Shown here piece after piece: positions 10,300-22,424 of a stretch of 40,050 nucleotides of DNA. Position 1 is the stretch's first letter, and every line of letters begins with the position of its first letter. The stretch is from positions 9,605 to 49,654 of the forward strand of contig CAUDNR010004460.1 of assembly GCA_958430865.1 (NCBI GenBank). The letters are read 5' to 3'. The translations under genes and the position numbers were made by a program. The stretch is from Entrophospora sp. SA101. Its lineage: Eukaryota; Glomeromycota; Glomeromycetes; Entrophosporales; Entrophosporaceae. The notes under the pieces are model-generated. The model did not search any database. It saw only the letters and a program-made list of their open reading frames with translations, and was not told where the DNA came from.

Positions 10300-12590
10300 T
10301 TAACTTCCTGATTTTCTTTTTTTGCTAGAAAATCTATCTAAAGCTGTTCTAGCACGTTGCTCAATATCATCATCCAATTGACCGTTTTTCTTTTTTCTTT
10401 TTATTCTTTCTTCTTTTTCTCGTTCAATTCTTTGTTGAATTTTCAACTTTTTTTTTTTTTTCGAAAAAATTATATAAACAAATAAAATATAATATTAATC
10501 GTTTTTAAACAACTATTAATAGTTAAATTGTTTTTTGTAATGTATAAAATATACAAGTAAAATTTTTTTTCAATACTTACCTTTCGTTCATCAATAACAT
10601 TTTTTTGTTTTTTACGAAGATATCTTTTTAACAATGAACTTCTATGTCTAGTTTTTTTACGAACACTATTACTTGATTTATCACGTACATTATTCTTTGC
10701 CTCCCTCTATATATAAATTAAAAGTTGTGAGAAATGTTATTAATTCTCTCATATGTTACTTGGGTTTGCATGAATATTTAATTATTAATTAACTACCTCC
10801 TCCTCTTCTTTACGTTCTTTTTCTACAATTTCTTTGGAAACTTTATCAACTTTTGCAACAAAATTAGGATCTAATATAATCATTTCGGGTTGAATCTTTA
10901 CAATTTTTTAAAAATATATACATTATTTTTTAATTAATTATATTGCAGAAAAAACTTTTATGCATTAAATATCTAATTTACCTTATCCAATAAACTATGA
11001 ACTTCTGATTCTTGTCTTTGTTTTTTTGTTTGAAATGGATTTATTGCCAGACTATCAATATTAGGTTCACCAGAACCTTTAAAAATTAAAATAATAATAA
11101 TAATACAATCAACGAATTATTAATTTTAATTTCTATCAACAATAGTTATCATTTTCTCATCTTTAATTACCTGGAATAACTATACTCGAGACACCGTTGC
11201 AATAACCAAATCCTAGCACATCTTCAAATGGACAGAAATGTACATCTTGTATTTGTGATCCTTCCTGAATATGAGTCATATATGGTGATTTTTGTTTCTC
11301 TAGAAAAGCATTTTTCCAAACCTTTTTTTTTTTTGATTAACAATACTTAAATTTAAATCGTCCCTCAAAAAAATAATTCCCCCAACAATCAAAAGTGGAG
11401 CAAAAAACTTACATAAATATGAGGTCCCCAACCAACACTTAATAATCCTAATTGTGAAATGGAAAGTGAAGAAGCAGGCGTTCTGCAAAAATATTGTTGT
11501 AATGGTTTATAAGTTCTTACATCCCATAATTTCAGTTGCCCATCTAATCCTGATGTTGCCATATATCTATATACAAACAGATTGGTTAATATTCGTATGC
11601 ACACTAATAAAATACACACATATATATATATATATGCATTGATATAACCTACCTTCCAGTATTATCAACTGCGAGTGATACAACTGGACCCTTATGTGTT
11701 AAAATTCTAACTAGTGGTGTTGACATATTAGGTGACCAGAGTGTTACAGTTCCTATTACACACACAAATATATTTATAATAACAATATTATTAAAATAAA
11801 TCAGTGATTTGACTTATTGGCATGTAAAATTTTTTAAATTTACCATTAGCATGTCCTAAATTTATTATAGCATTCCATGGATTTTGACACATTGCATCAC
11901 ATTTACCAAGTTTTGTTTTCAATTCTGCTACAAGTTTACCAGTTGATGTATCTTGATACTTTAAATATCCTGCATTTCCCTAATGAAGATATAATTTATT
12001 ATACACACACGCTTATATATATTTGTTTACTATACAAAGTATATGTTGGTCATATATTTACCACAGTAGCTAATAAAAAATGAAATGGAAGGAACTCTAA
12101 TCTGTTAACTTCAATATGATTCTTAAGTTTATGTAATTCCAATCCATTCTGATCATAAATATAAACATATTTTTTTTGTGCTACTGCAAAATATTGTTCA
12201 TTATGTAGCCATCTTTTTTTTTCAAAAAATTATTAAATAAAATAATTATAATCAAATGATTAATTAGTTAATATATAATTTATAAAAAAAAAAAATGTTA
12301 AAAACACAACATACTTGACATCTCGTACAGTTTCTTTGACATGAAATTCACATTTATATTTCTCAGTTTTCCAACCTTGCCAATCCAATGTCGCTATATG
12401 TCCTTTCCTACCTCCCATCAACAAATACCTTTTTATTATTTATAATGAATTTTATAAATATATAATATAAAAATGTAAATAATTGATTAATGTACAACTT
12501 ATATATAATTTATTTGTCAATTATTTACCTTCCATTGCGTGTATAATCTATTGTATATGGACCAAATGTAGGCAAATTAATATTAAATAC
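10300..12590 (-). CDS. UTP7: Utp7/WDR46-like WD40 protein of the SSU processome (N-terminal exons not found)
   Basis: Eleven small exons run from 12590 down to the stop at 10300-10302. Approximate spans are 12529-12590, 12314-12427, 12060-12215, 11844-11978, 11654-11752, 11412-11565, 11172-11322, 10982-11078, 10797-10902, 10581-10709 and 10300-10446. In order they encode hallmark Utp7/WDR46 segments: [153 protein letters not shown] and RARTALDRF. The family belongs to the U3 small-subunit processome in the nucleolus, acting in 18S rRNA maturation. These exons give about 445 residues, against roughly 550-610 in homologues, so 100-170 N-terminal residues are missing. The first exon found starts in phase 0 after an acceptor, so at least one upstream exon is required. 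What lies there instead is the frameshifted fragment at 12700-13250. Confidence 0.88.
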
Positions 12591-12699
12591 CTATATTATT
12601 AAAAAAGGTTAACCACAATAATTTTGGGGGACGAATAATTACAAATATACACACACACACCAGTATATGTAAAATATTAACAAATAGCGATAATTAAAA

Positions 12700-13250
12700 A
12701 AATATCTACATCATATAAATTTATTGCAAAATAAAATAATTTCTAATCTATCATGTTTAATACCGTTCAATATGCGAATTCCTTTATATGAAGAATTTCG
12801 ACTACTACTATTTATGATGTCACCTGGCCTAAATATTAGGCCACAAACCATTAATAACGTTTCCTGGCCTAAATACCAGGTCACAACCATCACTATATTC
12901 TACCACCTTCTTTAATGACTGATAATCAGGATATAAAATTTCTTCAAAGCTCCTTTGCCTTCAAGCCCAGTGCTTGATCCATCCTCATTATCCCCTTCTC
13001 TTCCCTCGAATTTTCTTACTCTGCAAGACCCAAGGTGATCTGAACCCTCTCCAATATCAACAATCCATCATTTTATCACTACTCTCTTTATCATCCCCTC
13101 TATCATTATTCAAAACAGTCTCCAATATATCTAGCGCATCTGATTGGCAGCACTTTAATAATTCAATAATTGTTGACATCTTTTCAGAGGATAATGATAA
13201 GTCAAATTTCTTTAATAAGTCATCAATATTTCCATTGATTCTAATAAAAA
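12700..13250 (-). pseudogene. Frameshifted coding fragment of unknown family
   Basis: Minus-strand peptide stretches switch frames. One begins NIDDLLKKFDLSLSSEK and continues with IIELLKCCQSDALDILETVL. Later come FEEILYPDYQSLKKVVEYSD and GLIFRPGDIINSSSRNSSYK. An acceptor-like poly-T/AG precedes the first stretch. Stops and frame changes make it non-functional. It sits exactly where the N-terminal exons of the Utp7 gene would be expected but does not resemble Utp7. Family unknown. Confidence 0.45.
12829..12890. repeat. Paired palindromes tggcct..aggcca
   Basis: TGGCCTAAATATTAGGCCA (12829-12847 region) is a perfect 6-bp-arm inverted repeat with a short loop. About 40 bp later a related CCTGGCCTAAATACCAGG occurs. 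The pair may simply reflect a coding repeat (FRPGD/FRPGN) in the pseudogene. Confidence 0.5.
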
Positions 13251-13269
13251 AAAAAAAAAAATGAAAAGT

Positions 13270-13930
13270 TCATAAATATTTAAACAATTTCTAACTTTTT
13301 TTTAAAGGAAACTAGAATCACAACCATTTTAATTAATAACTAATAATAACACTTACTTGTTTTAATGTTCTCGATTATTTCATTATTTCTTGGCTTGTTT
13401 GTATATGGATTTTTTTTTTTTTTGGGACACGAATTTCTTTTTTTTTAATCTATCATTTTTATTTTAGATATATAGTGAATAAAATTTTAGCTGGCGAAAA
13501 AGAATGAAGAGAATCCATTTATTTTATAATTTCCAAATTTTTCAAATTTGTAATGATTTATGTTATATGTAATAATAAGAAATAGTCAATCGACCAACTT
13601 TTAAAGAAAATAATACAAAAACCACAAGGACAACACCTGAATTTTTTTACAGACTCAGAGATCATTTTCATATTAGGAAGTGATATGCTTAGAGAAAATT
13701 TTATATATATATCAGAAAAATTTTATCAGCTATCAATAGCTGATTAACCATTTAAAGGATATATTTTTTTTTTAATTAAAAATCATGTTTCTCTTTAAGG
13801 ATACATTTTTTTGTTTAAATACTTGGATAAAAGCATTTGATCACACATACATAACAAGTTTTATGTGTATATCCATAATTAGTGTTCTAACCCAAATTTT
13901 TTAACTATGGACCCAACATGAACAGGTTAG
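13270..13930. other. Gene-free AT-rich stretch
   Basis: There are homopolymer tracts and no intact frame. A short minus-strand segment at about 13364-13420 ends at a donor (ACAA|GTAAGT) and could encode a Lys-rich peptide containing NPYTNKPRNNEIIENIKT. It might be a leftover exon, but its phase does not match the next downstream acceptor in the useful frame. Confidence 0.3.
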
Positions 13931-13939
13931 ATTGGTACC

Positions 13940-14480
13940 AGGGCCAGAAATAAAAATCAATTAATACATGTAGTTTATTTTGCTTATTTGAATTTTAACA
14001 ATACAAGTGTAAAATAACTAGATTTTACAAACAACAAAAATTAAAAGTTAATCCACTTAGTGATATTATTATCTCTAAGCCGATTTTTCATGCAAATGCA
14101 TACTTGAATATTTCTTTTTTCAAATGATAATGTCTTTTTGTAATTAGATCACCACCACCTGTAAAGATTCTTTCAACAGATATACTTGTGCCTTATTAAA
14201 TAATATAATATACTTATTTATTTTTAAAAAATTAAATGTATAATTATATTAAAAAAAGATAACTTGGAATTTCAAGATAGTCATAGAAAGGTTTGAAAAG
14301 ATGGCTTCATGAACCTATTGTAAATATTGTAAATAATAATTAATGTTGAAAAATAAATATATTAGACATTAATTCATTTGTTACCTTCCACCATTGTAAT
14401 GGATCTGTTTGAAAATTTACTAAAGGTTCTAAGATACTCTTCTAGTTCATCTTCTTTTTGATTATTATGATAATTGATAT
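13940..14480 (-). mobile_element. hAT transposon remnant (transposase C-terminus)
   Basis: On the minus strand, about 14085-14196 encodes GTSISVERIFTGGGDLITKR. This matches the hAT C-terminal dimerisation signature (S-x-x-R-x-F followed by G-x-x-[IL]-[ST]-x-[KR]-R). Upstream, about 14385-14450 encodes DELEEYLRT and, in another frame, DPLQWWK, which is the DPLxWWK motif preceding that domain. Frameshifts separate the pieces. At 13943 the plus strand reads CAGGGCCAGAAAT, a plausible hAT terminal sequence on the correct side. The other end is not visible and may lie in or beyond the N gap. Non-functional. Confidence 0.7.
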
Positions 14481-14789
14481 CAAATGAAAATGCAAAAAAA
14501 AGTATTTTCATTATTATTTGTAATGGCAGACATTAGTAGCAGCATTATTATATTTATCAGTTGGTATTTTTTTGGCATATCAATATATTCCTGCTCCCAT
14601 TCTTGATTCTCATAATATTTCAACTTGATTCTTAGATCAAAATATGTGTTAATTTGTTATTGTATTTTATGAAATTCTAGAAAGTCGATCATTGCAGTAT
14701 TTAGAAATTCCATATTAGTCGGACGACATTTCACAGTGACTGATTTTAATATATGATCGACATGGCACGTTTTCTGTACAACGGACTTT

Positions 14790-14798
14790 NNNNNNNNN
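14790..14798. other. Assembly gap (nine N)
   Basis: Nine N bases mark a scaffold join. The true gap length is unknown, so the linkage between the hAT remnant and the sugar-dehydratase pseudogene is not certain. Confidence 0.95.
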
Positions 14799-14898
14799 NT
14801 ATTTTACACTACTCTCCTCACTTATACCGATAATTAATAAATCTATGTCCCTTTCTATATATATATACTTATCTATCCACCACTTTATATATTTATAG

Positions 14899-15625
14899 AC
14901 ATCCACGTCTGAGCTTTATGGCAAAGCTGTAGAAACTCCACAGTCAGAAACCACACCATTTTGTCCTCGGTATCGCTAAACTTTATGCCTATTGGATTGT
15001 TGTTGATTACCGTGAAGCATACAATATGTTTGCTTGTAATGGTGTTTTATTCAATCACAAGCCTCCACGTAGAGGTCGTACTTTTGTAACTCGTAAAATT
15101 TCTAGAGCCGTAGCTGAAATTCACTTAAATAAACAAAGTTGCATATATCTTGATAACATTGATTCTAAGCGTGATTGGGGTCATACAAGAGATTACATTG
15201 GTTAGTACATATTACATTTATTACATTTATTATTATTTATAATAATGATATATTCACATGATATGTAATTTATATATTAAAATATTTATTTCCTCCAAAA
15301 AAAAAAAAAATAATAAGAGGAAATGTGGTTGATGTGAAACTCACACTGTTAGAGAATTTGTTGAAAAATCATTTGCTGTAATTAATAAAACCATTGTTTG
15401 GAAAAGCGAGGATGAAAATATGGTTGGAAGTGAAGTTGACGCTGGAATCGTTCGCGTATGCGTAGATCCAAAATACTTCCGTCCAACCTAAGTTGACCTT
15501 TTGCTTGGTAATCCTACTAAAGCTTATAATAAACTTGGTTGGAAACATAAAGTTGATTTTGATCACTTGTAAAAGAGATGGTTTTGGCTGACATTGAGGG
15601 GGCCAAAGTTAATTCTGAAAATTAA
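14899..15625 (+). pseudogene. GDP-mannose 4,6-dehydratase pseudogene (5' truncated)
   Basis: Two exon-like pieces (14899-15200 and about 15319-15625) encode recognisable GDP-mannose 4,6-dehydratase. Motifs are [101 protein letters not shown] and VDLLLGNPTKA. The enzyme makes GDP-4-keto-6-deoxymannose, the first step to GDP-fucose. The copy is dead for four reasons. The NAD-binding N-terminal half is absent. About 11 bp is missing at PR(SPY)GIAK, which shifts frame and removes the catalytic Tyr of YxxxK. A TAA replaces the Glu codon after FRPT. Another frameshift follows near HL*KRW. The usual stretch between DYIG and the THTVREF segment is also missing. Confidence 0.9.
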
Positions 15626-15997
15626 TTTTTCAAGTTGTATAAAAAATTATTTAATGTTGACAAAAATTTTTTTATTTAATTTTATTTATAGAAATGAAAT
15701 TATTTTTTTTCTTCTAAAGTTTTATTTACATATGCACATATTAATTTTGATAAAAATTCAATAACGAATTAATCTATTTTGAGCTGCTCTTAGGGGTTTA
15801 TGTTTTCTTAAAAATTTATTCTTAAAGAGTTCATAATAATGTGTAAAATTTGGCTTAAAAATTAAAAAAAATAGTTGAAAGTAAAAATTAAAGACACGAA
15901 TCATTATTAATAAAGAGAATTTACAATTATTTCGAGTTTCGAGTTTCTACAGAAAAAAATAATCTACTACTACTACTGCCCTATTAAAGAGTAAATC

Positions 15998-16945
15998 CTA
16001 GTTCATAAGATTAGCGATGTCCATTTTGTTTTTAATATTCCTTCTGTTTGCGAAAAATGGTCGTTTCCTGAAAAACCTTTTTTTGCACGTCAAATAGTTT
16101 TCTTTTTTTGTACTATGCAAATAAATTTCAATCGTATGTTTATCTCTTTTATTTCCCAACGTTTCTGCAATGTCATCGACCTTGTAACCGGCCCGGCTTG
16201 CATAAGCGTTGATTATATTTTTTTCAACATAGGAAAGAGGTCTCCAATTTTTATTTATTGGAAACTTTCTATTTGGTGATTTTGCTCGTGCAAGTTTTCT
16301 CATGATAGATCTCTTGTGCGAGTGAAAATAATTTTTCACTTGTAATTGCGTACGATTTTTTAGGAATCGTGCTATCAATGAGAAATCATTTCCATTACGC
16401 CAGGCTAGTATCCTGATTATATATTTCTCCCTCTTGTCGAGTTTTCCATAATTTACTAAAATAGTAATAACAAAAATAATAAATAATTTGATGATTATTT
16501 AGTTAGAAAAAAAATTTATTGAAGGAAAAAAACAAAGAATTTTATTAACCATTCGGGTCCAGGTGATTGACATATCTTTTGAAAAAAAGAAGAGAGGAGA
16601 AAGGAATAAAAATTTATTAATTATTAGAAATAAAATAAATATTATTATAAATTAACGTTAATATAATAAATATAATAATAATTTCATTTAAACTTACTTG
16701 AGAATAGGGTCAAAAAGTTTTTCACTAATATTGGCTTTTTCAATAATATAGTATCCATTTTCTTTTGTTGCATCACTTAATGCATTGCTAAAAAATGGAC
16801 AATGAGCAGATATGATGGATGCATGTGCATGAACTTCTTTAATGTTTGGTTCTACACCAAGATATATTTTTACATCATAAAAATCTTCTGTATTTAATAA
16901 CCTTTCATTTTCATTGAAATATTTTTCCAAAATTGTTGAATCCAT
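15998..16945 (-). CDS. Candidate chimeric BTB-Myb gene, 243 aa (copy B)
   Basis: Exon 1 (16698-16945) is an intact 82-codon BTB start almost identical to copies C and D, ending CTC AA|GTAAGT. The next exons are not TLDc. A 26-bp exon (16550-16575) and a 458-bp exon (15998-16455) encode a Myb-type protein: YVNHLDPN, then REKYIIRILAWRNGNDFSLI and ARFLKNRTQLQVKNYFHSHK. This is the end of repeat R2 plus a repeat R3, followed by a second, weaker HTH-like stretch (PLSYVEKNIINAYASR). Splice phases agree (AA|A TAT; AAT G|TA AAT), so the joined frame is 732 nt with one stop at the end. The BTB half lacks the last BTB helices, and the Myb half lacks its usual N-terminal repeat. It is either a real exon-shuffled gene or a BTB exon fused beside a truncated Myb gene. 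Transcript data would decide. Confidence 0.6.
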
Positions 16946-16999
16946 TTAAAATATCACTATTACTATTTATATATATATTTTTTTACGATGAAGTAATTA

Positions 17000-18540
17000 C
17001 TATATACAATAATAATAATGTAACACAGCTGCTAAAATGGGATTTAATATTTAATGAAATAAAATTACTTCAATTTCTCATATACTTTGTGAACGAAATT
17101 ATGTATATTATCATTCATCTACTCAAGAAAGAATTCTATTTTTGTGCAAGTTCTGCGCTGGTCATTTTTTATTCGAAATGCAGTGCTAGTAATATCCTTT
17201 AATTGATTACTTAATTCAAATTCTCCACAAAGATTTCCAAAATTAGGTTTTATAACCATTGGATTGAGAAAATCATTTTTCTTAAAAAGCTCAGAATTTA
17301 TCACATGCTGGAAATAAATCAGGACGAGTTCTTATAGTGTTCGTTAATTCATCATTATATCCAATTACCCTATACTCCCATGAATAAGCAACTCGAAAAA
17401 CCAATAATTGCTTATCGTTATTATTCGCCAACTAATCTGTTACTATTGGCTTTATTTGTTGCTTATTCACAGTCAAATTTATTTACAGAGAAAAATATAA
17501 AATCTGTTATTATTAATCTTTTTTTATGATAAATAAATAATGTCAAAAATAATTTGTTCTCTTTATACCGCCAGTAAAAAAATTGTTGTAGTATAATTGG
17601 CTCAGAATACTTCACTTGCAAATGCAGAGGAATAAGATTGTCGATGGGTAAAAACATTGAGAATGTGTATTGCTTATTACGAAGTCACTGCTTTTGGGTT
17701 GAAGAAGGGGAGTTGCTATTTAAGGAGACTATTTATTCATGACCAGTACTAAAGGAATTTAACGCATTTATTTTGTTTTAAAATTTTTAAATTTGTTAAC
17801 AAATTAAATAAATAATTATAATTACCTTTAAAATTTCATGCAGTTGTTTTACAGGAATAAAATTGCATCTATTCTTTGATGCTGGTTATATAACCCTAAT
17901 CTTGATATTACACAATCATTTTTTATCAACTCGCATATTGTATATTTGGATAAAGCCGAAGCAATTGCAGGCCAAATAGGAGCAAATACTCCTTTTAACG
18001 ATGATTATTACAAATGCTGTTCAATTTCTCGATTTACTATATAAGGATTCTTTAGATTATTCGCGACTGCAGCATATTTATTACTGGCAAGTTGATAGGT
18101 TAGGATTAATATTAAAATAGCAATTATGTCGCGGGAAAATTCTAATGGGATCCTTTATTAATTTTTATTTCTATCATATTAAAATTAATACAAATTTATA
18201 ATTCAGTCGAGCATAATTAAACTGAGTTTAAACACAAATTTGATTTAATATTTTTAATATCCACTCGAAACACCACATGCTCAAGGATAAATATATATTA
18301 CGATAAAAATATGAATTGCCAAAATGTAACGTTTATTTTTATTGAATATAAATAAATAATGAATGCTAAAAAACAATATTGATTGTTAACAGATTTGGAG
18401 CTAACCCGATTTAACTTGTATTTCGAATTTGGGGTTGCTCAAAAACCTGTTTTTAAAAAAAGTTCAATCTGCTTGAATTCTAAACCTGGATTGAGCTGAA
18501 CTGACGAGCAATTTAACATTCCTAGTACCAAATATGTTAT
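17000..18540. other. Gene-free region
   Basis: I see no supportable gene. One minus-strand open stretch at 17119-17304 (61 codons, containing PNFGNLCGEFELSNQLKD) and one at 17463-17657 have no recognisable domain. Stops in the flanks argue against whole genes. Confidence 0.35.
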
Positions 18541-18960
18541 TTTGATATTGATGGTAAATCTTTTCTTTAACCATAGATCCATTTTTTGAAGGAGACATAA
18601 GAATTATTAATGGTGGCACGTAATAATAATTAACTGTAGATCCGTTTTAAGAAAACAAATATTAATATTAATACATAAAATAAGAATTATTATTAATAAT
18701 GATATTACCTGTTACCATTAGTAATATATATCAACTATATAGAATACCTTTGATGTTCGCATAATAATAATCCATTGTTCAACGATAGATCTGTTTAAAA
18801 ATTAAACCAACATTAATAGTGCATAATATTATTACCTATTACCCATTAGTAATACCAACTAGAATATTTTTGATGGTCATTGTAGAAACAAATAATACAA
18901 TACTATAAATACATGTACAATAAGAATAATTATTAATAATAGTATCATTCATCTACCTTT
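18541..18960. repeat. Degenerate ~147-bp tandem repeats
   Basis: The phrases tagatcc(a/g)ttttt/tagatctgttt recur at about 18573, 18637 and 18786. The longer phrase tattacct(g/a)tta(c)ccattagtaata(t/c) with ..gaatacctttgatg/..gaatatttttgatg recurs about 147 bp apart. The copies have drifted considerably. Confidence 0.55.
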
Positions 18961-19337
18961 TCAAAGATTATTTTTCTTTATTGATCCAAAAAAGAAAACA
19001 TATATAGCATTATGAATGGATTTTTTTTTTCTGATACTAAGAGAAAAATTTGCATAAACAAAACTTCAATCAGAGATATATATTTTATTGATATTGATTT
19101 AGTTATAAATTCTGTACTAAAGGACGCGTTTCAAGGGATCCATGAGCTCAAAACATTACTATGATAGTAATAAGTATTTATTGCTTAATAAAATATTATT
19201 AACTACATTGGATGGTCATTATTTTTTTTATGAATAGTACATTAAAAAAAAACTATTGAGAGAAGAATATAGATAAATAATCTTTAATTAAAAAAAATTT
19301 ATTAGCTACTAAAAATAGTAAAATACAATAATATTAT

Positions 19338-20831
19338 TTATTTTTTGTCAATTATTTGAAATACTTCTAATTCATCATATTTACTATCATTTACTATATT
19401 AATGTTATTATAATTACTACTATTACAAGCAATACTGCCCCCAGTTTGAACAATAAGATCACAACCACTACCACCAAAAATAGCTAAATATGAAGGATGG
19501 CAGTAAATTGCATATTGATAATTATTGGTAACATAACTAAACTGTACAGAATTAATATTATTTCTATTACTAATATTAAAAATAAAACTTTCAGTTGTAT
19601 TTTTATATATCTCAGCTCCATTATTTAAATTCCAATCAAGTGGATTATAACCTCCTACTAATTGATCTGAATTTTGTATTTTGCCAATTACAAGAGTTTT
19701 ATTGATATTGTCACATTTTTGATGAAAGGTAGCTACACTTAAACCATCTCTGCTACTACGATATATAAGTTTGAATTCATATTTAACATCTCTGAATAAA
19801 TTATATGGTGGGCTTTTTCTATCAATCCAACTTGCAAAAAGTAAAGTAAGATTTTGATTGATTGTCAATGATTCAAGTGTTGGAATCCTTGATGGTAATA
19901 AATTCAAATTTTGTTGGTTATCAGCAATTATATTGTAAAGTAAAAGGTTATTCCAAAATAACTCTGGAAAAAGCTTTTGATATGGAAAAATTTTAGAGCA
20001 AAAATCCTCTTTAGAAATATCTTGGAATCTTATTAAGGGAATAAATTCTTTTAATGTGTTACCCATATCAACAAAATTTTGTGGTGACCAATTTTCAACT
20101 TTGCTGTTATTGATTTCTGGATGTCTTGCCAATCCCCATTTAAGAATATTTTCCCAAACAACTATTTCATCAATGTAAAAATCATCTCTTTTAAGAATTT
20201 CCAATAAAGTTTGTTTTTCAAATAATTTAAATTCACTTGACTGAAATAATTCTTCACTTAACTCACAAAATTTTTTTAGGAAGATGTTTTTCAATTCAAT
20301 AAATTGATTGTTGGAATAAATGGATTGTAAAATTTTAACTGCATTTTCTTTTATGTAATCCTCATGCTTTTCAATAAAATAGTTCATTGTATAATTGTAG
20401 AGTGACTCAAGACCAAGTTCATCAGCTGTAATTAATATTTGCAAAACATCAACTCCAGAATAACTATCTAATTCTATTTTACATGTGTAAAAAAATCTTT
20501 AAAATAATTAAATGTTATTATTATAAATTCAATAATTAATTAATCTAATATAATAAATATAATAATAATTTCATTTAACTTACTTGAGAATAGGGTCAAA
20601 AGATTTTTCACTAATATTGGCTTTTTCAATAATATAATATCCATCTTTTTTTGTTGCATTAGTTAATGCATTTCTAAAAAATGGACAATGAGAAGATATG
20701 ATGGATGCATGTGCATGAACTTCTTTAATGTTTGGTTCTACACCAAGATATATTTTTACATTGTAAAAATCTTCTGTATTTAATAATCTTTCATTTTCAT
20801 TGAAATATTTTTCCAAAATTGTTGAATCCAT
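19338..20831 (-). CDS. BTB-BACK-TLDc protein, 468 aa (copy C, intact)
   Basis: Two exons, 20584-20831 (248 nt) and 19338-20496 (1159 nt), join across an 87-bp GT..AG intron to give 1407 nt with one stop. The start is the ATG of MDSTILEKYFNENERLL, shared by all copies. The BTB/POZ domain covers about residues 10-115 (VKIYLGVEPNIKEVHAHASI ... SGVDVLQILITADELGL). The BACK region covers about 125-235 (RDDFYIDEIVVWENILKWGL). The TLDc domain covers about 300-465 (SWIDRKS, YEFKLIYRSSRDG, FHQKCDNINKTLVIGKI, LVGGYNPLDW, FIFN, YAIYCHPSYLAIFGG). The family is expected to bind Cullin-3 through BTB; the TLDc ligand is unknown. It is flanked by related copies and by no functional partner. Confidence 0.92.
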
Positions 20832-20849
20832 TTAATTTTAATTTATTTT

Positions 20850-22400
20850 TTAAAAAAATTAATGTAAAATGATGAATGGTCAATCAAATGTTAATACAAC
20901 AATATTAAAGAGAATTATGCGGGATAAAGAAAAAAATGATGTATATATTTAATCAATTTTTCTGGTCCTTTTATAAAAATGTTTGAATTACGATAAATAA
21001 GTATATACTAGTACTAGTACTAGATATAAGTTCTTGCGACTAATGCTTTTCCCTTTTTGGAAATAAACTCGTATACATTATTTACTAACTTTGTTAGTAA
21101 AAGATTTTCTTGTTGCACGATGTTACCCAGTTATTTGTCACAGACTATCTGTTATTTGTCTCTTGACATTCCGAGTTAAATGTGAAACATGCGATATCTC
21201 TTTCAGTAAAGCACCTTCTTTGATTAGCCTTTATATAGTTTGCAAAATAGCCTCTTTCGCTTGAGTTATTGGCCAACATGTCATAGAACCTATAACAAAA
21301 TCAATAGAGTCATGTAGTCAACATTGCGGAGTCGGTTAAGCAGAAAACGGAAAAGAAAATAAATATAAATCACCTGAAATGTCTAAGCATATGAAGAGTG
21401 AACGGGCACGACACTCTCCTTCAAACCCGATTATTAATCACTTCTTTAGGAACTTTGAGATAAATTACAGTTTTTCCTTCAACAACCTTGTGGTATTTGG
21501 AATTTGCTTTTGATCCCTAACAAGGGAAGTTTTCAATTCATTATATTGTTATCATAAGAAAACCAAGAAAAATATCAACAAATACCATTTTTTTTTTTTC
21601 ACTTGTATGCTCTTCTCTTGGTTGCATATTATATATTCTTTTTAGGGTTTGTTTAAAGAGAAGTTATCGACAAAATATTTATTTTCTTGTATTTGTGTGT
21701 AATAATAAAATTCGAATTTGTCATTAACATCATAATAATAACACCTTTGATAATTTAATTATTTAAATTATAGTCGCGAAGAATAGACTGCACTATACAG
21801 CATTTCAAATATTTATAAGTTATTAATTAATAAAGACGAAAATTACATAACCCATTAAATAATCAGATGGATTGATCGATTTATTTTAACGCTTTGACTA
21901 GTTGGGACTTGTTTTTAACCGGTAATTCAGTCATATGTATTAATATTACAGTCGAACCTTGTCATAGCGGAAAACTTTATTCAAAATACGTTGTGACAAG
22001 AATTTAATATTGATTATCAAAATTTTGTGATCATTCAGATTTGCTCTTGGCAAATGTGGAATGAAAAGATATTTTGATGGAATATGCTCTAGTGGAGGTA
22101 ACTAAACTGCCCTTAATTGCAAATGATTTAAATTTGTAATAATTTATTTATAATGAGTGCCTAGGTACAAACTTCACAGCTGTTTTTGAATCAGTCGCCA
22201 GAAGTCTTGATGGGAATTAAAAATGATGTAGCTATTACTATAATAATTTTTTTACTGATGGAAATTCGTTGTGAGGTAAAAAATAAATTGGAAGCTTGCT
22301 TTAAAAGGAAATTCGTATACGACTGAGATTCAACTCCATTGGGTTTAAAAAAAACCATGATGCAGGAAAGTGTTCGTTTAGGCACAAAATTCTATCTGAT
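20850..22400. other. Gene-free region
   Basis: I see no intact gene. At about 21400-21500 the minus strand has a short peptide-like stretch (KYHKVVEGKTVIYLKVPKEV) followed by a stop, perhaps a relic. At 21951 CAGTCGAACCTTGTCATAG looks like the terminus of a Tigger/pogo-type transposon (preceded by TA), but I found no matching opposite end. Confidence 0.35.
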
Positions 22401-22424
22401 TATTAAATTAAAAACAAAATATTG

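Noticed and set aside
11300..12083. Short frames around 11.3-12.1 kb on both strands
   Set aside because: They run through Utp7 introns or are the antisense of its exons; only the splice-bounded Utp7 segments are supported.
21951..22340. Complete Tigger/pogo element starting CAGTCGAACC
   Set aside because: No matching inverted end or transposase motif was found downstream.
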